From positions 1 through 5,436 of the forward strand of contig CACYBT010000052.1 of NCBI GenBank assembly GCA_902772715.1: a stretch of DNA of 5,436 nt. The letters run 5' to 3'. Position 1 is the first letter of the stretch. The number at the start of each line of letters is the position of its first letter. A program made the translations under genes and the position numbers. This DNA is from an uncultured Succinivibrio sp. (lineage in GTDB: Bacteria; Pseudomonadota; Gammaproteobacteria; Enterobacterales; Succinivibrionaceae). The notes below the pieces were generated by a model. The model was not told where the DNA came from and did no database searches. It was given only the letters and a program-made list of their open reading frames with translations. This document shows, piece after piece, positions 1 through 5,436 of this stretch.

Positions 1-36
1 TTAACATTTAAAATTTGACATTATTAATTTTTTAAA

Positions 37-777
37 ATGAATTTTGACAGAGAAATCGCATTTAAGGGCATAAGAGCACTGTATGGTGAAGATGGTTTTA
101 AGAAACTGCAACACGCAAAGGTAACAGTTGTAGGTATAGGTGGTGTAGGTTCGTGGTGTGCTGAATCTCTCTGTCGTTCGGGCATTGGCTCCCTGGTTCT
201 CATTGATGGGGATAACATAGAGCTTTCTAATCTTAATCGTCAATTGCATACTAATGCTCATAATGAAGGACTAGCAAAAGTAGATGTAATGAAAAATCAT
301 CTTTTAAGCCTCAATCCCGAACTTGATATAACAATTCATCACACTTTATTGTCCGAAAATAATATTGGTAATTATTTTGGAAATATTTCTGGTTATGTAT
401 GTGAATGCATTGATGATATTGAGGCTAAGGCTTACCTCATCAATTATCTTCACGAAAGAAAAATTGATTTTATAGTTGCGGGAGGTGCAGGTGGACGTAA
501 AGATCCTGCAAAACTTCAGATTGGCAATATTTTAAGTGCAAAGGGTGATGCTCTAATAAAAAAGGTAAGACAAACATTGAAAAAAAAGTATGGATTAGGT
601 CTGGGACCACATGATTTGGACATAGCATGTACATTTTCTAGTGAAAAGCCTACATATTCATCTAAACAAGATTTTTTGGAGAACAATTTACCTGCGTTTG
701 GGGCATCAATGTGTGTTACCGCATGCTCTGGCCTACTAATGTCTTCCTGGATTTTAAACAAAATTGTTAGAAGTTAA
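37..777 (+). CDS. tcdA: tRNA threonylcarbamoyladenosine dehydratase (TcdA/CsdL)
   Basis: Predicted 246-aa E1-like/ThiF-fold enzyme. The family uses ATP to dehydrate and cyclise t6A37 in ANN-decoding tRNAs to cyclic t6A in the cytosol. Seen in the sequence: RALYGEDG at 13-20, a common family N-terminal signature; the nucleotide-binding loop GIGGVG at 33-38; LIDGDNIELSNLNRQ at 55-69, with acidic D57/D59 and the N-x-N-R-Q element; GLAKVDVM at 78-85, with the ATP-contacting Lys at 81; CIDDIEAK at 124-131; and GGAGG at 149-153. The end, AFGASMCVTACSG, matches the family's GFGAATMVTATFG region. It is about 20 aa shorter than E. coli TcdA (268 aa): the N terminus is shorter, and the segment before the last helix is shortened and lacks the DCASG cysteine. 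ATG 37 is the only plausible start, because an in-frame TAA lies at 25-27; no Shine-Dalgarno sequence precedes it. It is first in a run with the primase-like gene and rep. Confidence 0.93.
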   Translation: MNFDREIAFKGIRALYGEDGFKKLQHAKVTVVGIGGVGSWCAESLCRSGIGSLVLIDGDNIELSNLNRQLHTNAHNEGLAKVDVMKNHLLSLNPELDITIHHTLLSENNIGNYFGNISGYVCECIDDIEAKAYLINYLHERKIDFIVAGGAGGRKDPAKLQIGNILSAKGDALIKKVRQTLKKKYGLGLGPHDLDIACTFSSEKPTYSSKQDFLENNLPAFGASMCVTACSGLLMSSWILNKIVRS

Positions 778-778
778 T

Positions 779-784
779 GAGAGA
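779..784 (+). promoter_or_regulatory. Weak ribosome binding site favouring ATG 794
   Basis: The purine run GAGAGA immediately follows the tcdA stop and lies 9 bases before ATG 794. It is only a partial match to AAGGAGG, but no comparable sequence precedes the alternative TTG start at 764. This favours ATG 794, or the adjacent ATG 797 with poorer spacing. Coupling to translation of tcdA is likely given the short gap. Confidence 0.35.
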
Positions 785-793
785 CTGATAAAT

Positions 794-2779
794 ATGATGG
801 AAAAAGATTTTGAAAATAAAAAAAATCTGCTTTTAGGTAAACTACCTGATTATCTGCAAGCCAAAGGAATAGACTGTAGTCATGGGTTTGTCTGTCTTAA
901 TCCAGTGGATAATAACCAGCAGGATACCATGTTTTATGATCCTAAAACACAAACTGTCAAGTGTATCCACTGTAATGCCAGTTACACCATATTTGATCTT
1001 ATAGGAATGGATTTTTCTCTGGCTACTTTTTCTCAGCGTTTTGCTAAGGCATATGAACTTTACATAGGTAAATTGCCTATAGGTTACATTGAAATCCTCG
1101 ATAAAATTGATAATTCAAATAATTATTCTAGAAACAGTCAGACTATACATACCTTAAAGAAAGAAGGTCCTATTTTCGAATTAGATGCTGAACGTGAAAC
1201 AACAAAGCCTAATATGAACGGTTTTGTTCCTTTCGGGCAGGACAGCATTTTACAAAATGACCTCTCAAGGTCTCAATTTGTAGAGAATCGTGGCAAGCCA
1301 ATTTCTGTTGAACCTTTTGGAGGAGAGCTTTCAAATGAAAAAAATCAGCCAGTGCAAGCATATAGCAAGAATTTCAATAGTCTCTCCCCATTTGATGAGG
1401 CAAAACTCCATACATTCAATGTTAAGGATAAATTAAACCAATTTTCAACAGTGAATAATAATCAGGCAAATTCATTTCAGGGATTTGCGAATAATCAAAG
1501 TGCCAATGATGCATTAAGTCAAAACTCAAATAATGAGCCCCAAAATCTTCGCTTTGGTGAAAAGGATGGCGTATCTTTTCAGAATATTAGCAAAAGAGAT
1601 CTCGCTCTGTATATTGGCAAATGCGCTATGCAGTCCGGAAGAACCGATTATTTTAAGTTAAGAGGTCTTTCGGATGAGATTATTACTAAATTTAAATTAG
1701 GTTTTGATGATGGGGTTTCTGCTGATGCAGAGGGCAAGGGAAATAACGAAAGTGTTGCTGTTATTCCTTACTCTAACGTTGGTTACTGTCTTAGAAAAAC
1801 TCATTGCGACGTTCAAGATAAACATCGCTATATTAAAAATGGTGTGTGTGGAATTTATAATGAAGACTCACTTAATAGCAACGATGGTTCGATATTCATT
1901 ACTGAAGGGGAATTTGATACCTTGTCGCTTGAATCATTAGGATACTCATCCGTGTCGTTAGGTGGTGTTGGCAATATCATGCGATTTATGGAATGCCTGA
2001 AAAACTGCTCAAAAAAACATGTTTTCTATATATGTTTTGATAATGATAAGGTAGGCAAGGAAAGTGCTCAAAAGTTAAAAATGCTGATGAGTAGCAGTAA
2101 ATATGAATGTCAAATTGCCAATCTTTCTTTTCCGTACAAGGATGTTAATGAGATCTTATGTAAGGATAAAAAGTTACTTCAAGACAGATTACAGAATTTA
2201 AGAAAAATATTATCCATACAACCTTGTCCTGTAGGCAATGATGACCGCGCTTTCAAAATCATCAGTTCCCAAAAAGATCTATATACCCTAGATGTTTCAG
2301 AAAATGCCTATAGTCTTAGCGGTAATCCAAGATATCTTAGGATGTTGGTTGCTAAAATTATCAGTAATAATGAAAATAAGCCTTGCTTATATCTGGCAAC
2401 AAATTTTCAAAAACTGGCACTAACTCACGAGCTTTACACTTACAATAAAGAGGTCTTTTTAGAAGGCAAGTTTAATAACGTACATATGTTAACTTATGAT
2501 TTTCATGATTCTGAGAAGGACATTGCTAATATCTTAGATGCTCTTATTATTCAGGGATTTGATAAAGCATGTGTGTTTATCGATCTTACGGTCCTAAGTA
2601 AGTACGAAGCATTGGCAGTCGCTAGAAAGTCATCGGAATTCCTTCTGCACAAGTCTACTGTTATTTTCTTATGTAACCATGATGTGGAAAATATTATTGA
2701 GGGAGTCTGTGTTCAGAATATTCCTGTTTACATGAATGAAATAGGGCAGGTGAATTTTAAAGTGGACAACGTTTTGTAA
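794..2779 (+). CDS. Phage-type TOPRIM primase-like protein with degenerate DnaB-like helicase domain
   Basis: Predicted 661 aa (numbered from ATG 794). Residues 18-75 resemble the zinc segment of phage-type primases (LPDYLQAKGI, then CLNP, then CIHC, then FDLIG). Cysteines are at 34, 57 and 60, but Asp39 sits where that family has His. Residues about 100-262 form an N/Q/S-rich, probably disordered linker. The primase core follows: YFKLRGLS (286-293), VAVIPY (321-326), R334, RY (345-346). Next comes TOPRIM, with EGEFD at 371-375 and FDNDKVG at 415-421, so Glu371, Asp416 and Asp418 are present. The C terminus (about 490-661) threads onto DnaB/RecA: SGNPRYLRMLVAKI occupies the Walker A place without GK[ST], LATNF replaces SLEM, and VFIDL (594-598) is Walker B-like. 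RNA primer synthesis is plausible; ATP-driven unwinding is unlikely. TTG 764 would add 10 residues and overlap tcdA, but ATG 794 has the better upstream site. Rep follows after 10 bases. It could also be a non-catalytic scaffold or an element remnant. The family call is strong; the role is unknown. Confidence 0.8.
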   Translation: MMEKDFENKKNLLLGKLPDYLQAKGIDCSHGFVCLNPVDNNQQDTMFYDPKTQTVKCIHCNASYTIFDLIGMDFSLATFSQRFAKAYELYIGKLPIGYIEILDKIDNSNNYSRNSQTIHTLKKEGPIFELDAERETTKPNMNGFVPFGQDSILQNDLSRSQFVENRGKPISVEPFGGELSNEKNQPVQAYSKNFNSLSPFDEAKLHTFNVKDKLNQFSTVNNNQANSFQGFANNQSANDALSQNSNNEPQNLRFGEKDGVSFQNISKRDLALYIGKCAMQSGRTDYFKLRGLSDEIITKFKLGFDDGVSADAEGKGNNESVAVIPYSNVGYCLRKTHCDVQDKHRYIKNGVCGIYNEDSLNSNDGSIFITEGEFDTLSLESLGYSSVSLGGVGNIMRFMECLKNCSKKHVFYICFDNDKVGKESAQKLKMLMSSSKYECQIANLSFPYKDVNEILCKDKKLLQDRLQNLRKILSIQPCPVGNDDRAFKIISSQKDLYTLDVSENAYSLSGNPRYLRMLVAKIISNNENKPCLYLATNFQKLALTHELYTYNKEVFLEGKFNNVHMLTYDFHDSEKDIANILDALIIQGFDKACVFIDLTVLSKYEALAVARKSSEFLLHKSTVIFLCNHDVENIIEGVCVQNIPVYMNEIGQVNFKVDNVL

Positions 2780-2789
2780 TTGTTTTCAT

Positions 2790-4814
2790 ATGTTGCTTAA
2801 TGATGCTCAGCAAGAGGCTGTAAATTATACTCAAGGTCCTTGTTTGGTCCTGGCTGGAGCAGGATCCGGAAAGACTCGAGTGATTACAGCCAAAATTATC
2901 AAACTAATTAAAGATAATGGTTTTTTATCAGAAAACATATGTGCCTTAACTTTCACCAACAAGGCTGCTGAAGAAATGAAGGAACGTGTACGTAGCGAAC
3001 TTGGCAGGGAGTTAAGTTGTGGATTGTCGATTTCTACATTCCATTCTCTTGGACTTGAGATTTTAAAAAAAGAGTATGTAGCAGCAGGGTTAACCAAAAA
3101 CTTTTCACTTTTTGATGAAAGAGATAGTGAAAAAGTCATTCGTGACATAATCAAGGATGACTATCCCGCCCTTTTGGAAATTAAGAGCGAAAAAAAAGCA
3201 GTTCAGGACGTTTTCAGTGTGATCTGTAATTGGAAATCTGCTTTGTTGTCGGCAGATAGTGTAACTGATGAAGGCTTTAATAAGGATATATATAAGATTT
3301 ACAGTAATTATCTTACTGCATGTAATGCAGTAGATTTTGAGGATTTGATTTTTAAAACAGCTCTGTTGTTTAGGGAAAATGAACAAATAAGAAATAAGTA
3401 TGCAGAGCGTTTTCAATATGTGCTTGTTGATGAATATCAGGATACTAATGAAACTCAGTACCAGCTTTTAAAATTTTTAACCTCGAGAAATCAAAATTTT
3501 ACGGTGGTAGGTGATGATGATCAGTCTATATATTCGTGGAGAGGTGCCAGACCGGAAAATCTTAAGATCCTTTCACAGGATTTCCCTGATTTAAAACTAA
3601 TAAAATTGGAAAAGAACTATCGCTCTACACAGCACATTTTAAATTGTGCTAATTCTCTTATTTCTCATAACCAGCATATTTTCAGCAAAAAACTGTATAC
3701 AGATAATGCAAGTTCCATCAAGGTAACAGTGTTTGAGACCAAAGATGAAGAAGCGGAGGCTGAAATGGTTTCCGCTTTGGCTATTGGCTATTATATGGAA
3801 AATCAGCCTTGCAAATGGAATGATATAGCAGTTCTTTATCGTTCTAACAGTCAGTCAAAGCTTTACGAAAAGAAATTTGCAGAACATGGTGTTCCATGTT
3901 TTGTAAACGGCGGAACCAGTTTTTTTAACCAGTCCGAAATTAAAGATTTCCTTTGTTGGTATCGTCTTATCTGCAATCCCTATGATGATGTAGCCCTATT
4001 GCGCGTAATTAATATTCCAAGAAGAGGTATAGGGCATAATACTATTAAAGTACTGTTTGATAATGCAAAGCAACTTGATATCTCAATTTATGAATGTGCT
4101 TTAAATCAAAATGTGACTAAGCAGTTAATCCCAAGACAGAAGCAGGCGGTTTTGGATTTTGTATTGCTAATTACCAAATTAAGACAGATGCTTGTTTCGG
4201 AAAAAGATCTAGAACTAGTAAGTACCTTGCCAGACCTTCTTAATTATTCGACATATTTAAGTACCATCATGTCAAAAGATGCTGTTAAATATCGGATGGC
4301 AAATGTAAAAGAACTTTCTGATATGATGTCTGACTGCATTAATGGCAAATATAGCGATGAGAAACTCAGTTTTATTGAAGCGGTGGATAAAATCGGAATT
4401 AGGGAAATGCTTACAAAAAATCAGAATTCAGAGGAGAATGATGCGGTGCAGTTAATGACGCTACATGCTTCTAAAGGATTAGAATTTCCCAAGGTATTTT
4501 TAGTGGGAATGGAAGAAGGCAGTTTGCCGCACAAAAATTCTATTCCTTCACAGGAAAATCATTTTGCGGATAATATTTCTGAGGAAAGACGGCTGGCTTA
4601 TGTTGGAATTACACGGGCACGTCAGGATTTATCTTTACTTTATGTAAAGCAACGAATACGCGCAGGGATAGTATCTGGGGTTGAGAAGAGTCGTTTTTTA
4701 AAGGAATTACCTGACGCTAGTATTATGTTTTTTAAAGAAGGGGAAACTCCCAAATTAAGTCGGGAACAGAAAATCAATTTTTTTGAACAGGCTGTTAAGG
4801 AATTGGGGGGCTAG
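2790..4814 (+). CDS. rep: ATP-dependent DNA helicase Rep (UvrD/SF1A family)
   Basis: Predicted 674-aa 3'-5' DNA translocase and helicase; E. coli Rep has 673 aa. In the family, Rep travels with the replisome through DnaB, clears proteins ahead of forks and supports PriC-type replication restart. All SF1A motifs are visible: a Q motif with Gln7/Gln8; Walker A AGAGSGKT at 22-29; Ia TFTNKAAEEMKERV at 54-67; Walker B VDEYQDTN at 213-220; III GDDDQSIYSWRGA at 241-253; IV LEKNYRST at 273-280; V LMTLHASKGLEFP at 555-567; VI EERRLAYVGITRA at 598-610. GGTSFF (374-379) and SRFLKELP (634-641) are typical of Rep and argue against UvrD or PcrA, which are longer. The start is fixed by MLLNDAQQEAV, aligning with the known Rep N terminus. 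No Shine-Dalgarno sequence precedes it and the gene begins 10 bases after the previous stop, so translation is probably coupled. All catalytic residues are present, so it should be active. Confidence 0.97.
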   Translation: MLLNDAQQEAVNYTQGPCLVLAGAGSGKTRVITAKIIKLIKDNGFLSENICALTFTNKAAEEMKERVRSELGRELSCGLSISTFHSLGLEILKKEYVAAGLTKNFSLFDERDSEKVIRDIIKDDYPALLEIKSEKKAVQDVFSVICNWKSALLSADSVTDEGFNKDIYKIYSNYLTACNAVDFEDLIFKTALLFRENEQIRNKYAERFQYVLVDEYQDTNETQYQLLKFLTSRNQNFTVVGDDDQSIYSWRGARPENLKILSQDFPDLKLIKLEKNYRSTQHILNCANSLISHNQHIFSKKLYTDNASSIKVTVFETKDEEAEAEMVSALAIGYYMENQPCKWNDIAVLYRSNSQSKLYEKKFAEHGVPCFVNGGTSFFNQSEIKDFLCWYRLICNPYDDVALLRVINIPRRGIGHNTIKVLFDNAKQLDISIYECALNQNVTKQLIPRQKQAVLDFVLLITKLRQMLVSEKDLELVSTLPDLLNYSTYLSTIMSKDAVKYRMANVKELSDMMSDCINGKYSDEKLSFIEAVDKIGIREMLTKNQNSEENDAVQLMTLHASKGLEFPKVFLVGMEEGSLPHKNSIPSQENHFADNISEERRLAYVGITRARQDLSLLYVKQRIRAGIVSGVEKSRFLKELPDASIMFFKEGETPKLSREQKINFFEQAVKELGG

Positions 4815-4818
4815 TGAG

Positions 4819-4841
4819 AATGGTGCGTTTTGCGCACCATT
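4819..4841. terminator. Hairpin between convergent rep and kbp, probable bidirectional terminator
   Basis: A perfect 9-bp inverted repeat, AATGGTGCG at 4819-4827 and CGCACCATT at 4833-4841, surrounds a 5-base loop, TTTTG. A G-T pair (4818/4842) can extend it. It starts 4 bases after the rep stop, and the kbp stop lies 22 bases beyond it on the other strand, which is where a shared terminator is expected. Neither side has a proper U tract (ATTTACAG on plus, ATTCTCAC on minus), so it may instead be a 3'-end stabiliser or a weak terminator. Confidence 0.55.
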
Positions 4842-4863
4842 TACAGAATATTATAGACAAAAA

Positions 4864-5313
4864 TTACAGTGGAGGAATTCTTAATTTCTGACCTGGATAG
4901 ATTTTGTCAGGATGCTTAAGCATAGGCTTGTTGGCTTCAAAAATGACATTATATTGAGCGCCTTTTCCCTTGCCATAACATTCTTCGGCAATTTTCCATA
5001 AAGTATCTCCTTTCTTTACCTCATAGAACTGAGATTCTTTACCGCTTGTGGTAACTGTAACTTCATCGGTTTTTACACCGGCTACACCTAATTTATTGCC
5101 GACTTCCAAAACTGCTTTTTCTAAGGTTTCCTGATCTTTAGTTTTACCCTTGAGTATGACATTGTCGCCATCTACCTCAACTGAAATGTCTTTGGTATCT
5201 AGGCCTAGATCATCTAGATCTTTTTTTAGTCCTTGTACATCAATTTCAGCAGCATCTGCTTTGCCACCGAAAATCTTTTCGCCAACATCCTTAATAAATG
5301 AAAAAAATCCCAT
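4864..5313 (-). CDS. kbp: Potassium-binding protein Kbp (BON-LysM, YgaU family)
   Basis: Predicted 149 aa, the same length as E. coli Kbp (YgaU), a soluble cytoplasmic protein that binds K+ and helps growth under high external potassium. The N terminus MGFFSFIKDVGEKIFG matches the E. coli pattern MGLFNFVKDAGEKLW and is an amphipathic helix, not a signal peptide. A BON domain covers about residues 22-88 (KKDLDDLGLD, ISVEVDGDNVILKG, then VGNKLGVAGV). A LysM domain covers about 96-147: FYEVKKGDTLWKIAEECYG, then the very conserved IFEANKPMLKHPDKIYPGQKLRIP. The ATG at 5313 is supported by AAGGAG six bases upstream. It stands alone on the minus strand, converging on rep. A periplasmic peptidoglycan-binding LysM protein is less likely, because there is no signal sequence and the match runs end to end. 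In enterics the gene is reported as osmotic- and RpoS-linked; whether that holds here is unknown. Confidence 0.94.
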   Translation of the reverse strand: MGFFSFIKDVGEKIFGGKADAAEIDVQGLKKDLDDLGLDTKDISVEVDGDNVILKGKTKDQETLEKAVLEVGNKLGVAGVKTDEVTVTTSGKESQFYEVKKGDTLWKIAEECYGKGKGAQYNVIFEANKPMLKHPDKIYPGQKLRIPPL

Positions 5314-5319
5314 TATTTT

Positions 5320-5325
5320 CTCCTT
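5320..5325 (-). promoter_or_regulatory. Strong ribosome binding site of kbp
   Basis: On the minus strand the sequence AAGGAG (within TAAGGAGA) lies six bases upstream of ATG 5313. It is the only textbook Shine-Dalgarno sequence in the window and fixes the kbp start. Confidence 0.85.
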
Positions 5326-5342
5326 ACTTATGTTGTCTAATT

Positions 5343-5349
5343 TTTATAG
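5343..5349 (-). promoter_or_regulatory. Candidate kbp promoter -10 element (CTATAAA)
   Basis: On the minus strand CTATAAA lies about 30 bases upstream of the kbp start codon, which would give a leader of roughly 20-25 bases carrying the strong ribosome binding site. The C just before TATAAA is a feature of sigma-S-type -10 elements (CTATACT). No good -35 hexamer sits 16-18 bases upstream (the region reads GATCTC), which also suits a sigma-S-type promoter. This is a reading by eye only. Confidence 0.35.
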
Positions 5350-5350
5350 T

Positions 5351-5365
5351 GCTTGTTTAATAAGC
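5351..5365. promoter_or_regulatory. Imperfect 15-base palindrome upstream of kbp -10, possible operator
   Basis: GCTTGTTTAATAAGC is nearly self-complementary, with GCTT/AAGC arms and one mismatched pair plus the central base. It sits directly upstream of the candidate kbp -10 element, in the -35/-10 spacer, where a repressor site would act. Chance is a real alternative in such AT-rich DNA. Confidence 0.2.
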
Positions 5366-5436
5366 GAGATCATTTTACTAACAAATCTTGATATTTAAAT
5401 GGATTTTCTTTATAACAACAAAGCAGATCACATAAA

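Noticed and set aside
15..20. TTGACA, a perfect -35 hexamer upstream of tcdA
   Set aside because: No -10 hexamer lies 16-18 bases downstream; that spacing falls on the tcdA start codon. The real promoter may lie left of the window.
764..793. TTG-initiated N-terminal extension of the primase-like gene
   Set aside because: No Shine-Dalgarno sequence precedes it and it overlaps tcdA, while ATG 794 has a purine run at suitable spacing. Kept only as an alternative start.
1704..1940. 78-codon plus-strand frame inside the primase-like gene
   Set aside because: It overlaps the conserved primase core in another frame and shows no domain or ribosome binding site of note.
794..2779. The primase-like gene as the chromosomal dnaG
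   Set aside because: It lacks the normal CHC2 zinc motif and the C-terminal DnaB-binding domain, and carries a DnaB-like domain instead; the sequence resembles phage-type TOPRIM proteins. The real dnaG is expected elsewhere.
2831..3416. Minus-strand open frames opposite the first part of rep
   Set aside because: They lie antisense to the strongly conserved rep motifs and show no recognisable domain; they are shadows of rep.
5150..5398. Plus-strand frame opposite the kbp start and its upstream region
   Set aside because: Ser/Pro-rich translation antisense to the conserved BON domain; a shadow of kbp.

Overview
The window looks like a piece of chromosome from an AT-rich gammaproteobacterium. 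Three of its four genes (tcdA, rep, kbp) read as close relatives of Enterobacteria-type housekeeping proteins. Rep and the LysM protein match E. coli Rep and Kbp almost residue for residue at their ends, and are within a residue of them in length. The low G+C and N/K/I-rich proteins would suit a host-associated lineage such as the Succinivibrionaceae, but that placement is an inference with low confidence.

Layout: bases 1-4814 hold three tightly packed plus-strand genes that look like one transcription unit. The first is tcdA (tRNA t6A dehydratase). The second is a phage-type TOPRIM primase-like protein of 661 aa, starting about 16 bases after tcdA stops. The third is rep (SF1A DNA helicase), starting 10 bases after the primase-like gene. 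A strong hairpin lies just past the rep stop. On the other strand, converging on rep, is kbp (BON-LysM potassium-binding protein), with a good ribosome binding site and a possible stationary-phase-type promoter near the right edge. No RNA gene, IS element, CRISPR array or repeat family was seen, and no stretch longer than about 125 bases lacks a gene.

The unusual item is the middle gene. Its architecture is that of a phage or mobile-element primase-helicase: an N-terminal zinc-ribbon-like segment, a TOPRIM catalytic core, and a C-terminal DnaB/RecA-like domain. The TOPRIM acidic residues are intact. The zinc motif has lost its expected His, and the helicase domain has lost its Walker A lysine and catalytic Glu while keeping a Walker B-like strand and Asp. 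A long Asn/Gln/Ser-rich linker joins the zinc-like segment to the core. With rep directly downstream, this suggests a domesticated primase-like protein whose helicase half is no longer an ATPase, possibly working with Rep at stalled forks or during replication restart. The functional link is inference; the motif losses can be read directly in the sequence.
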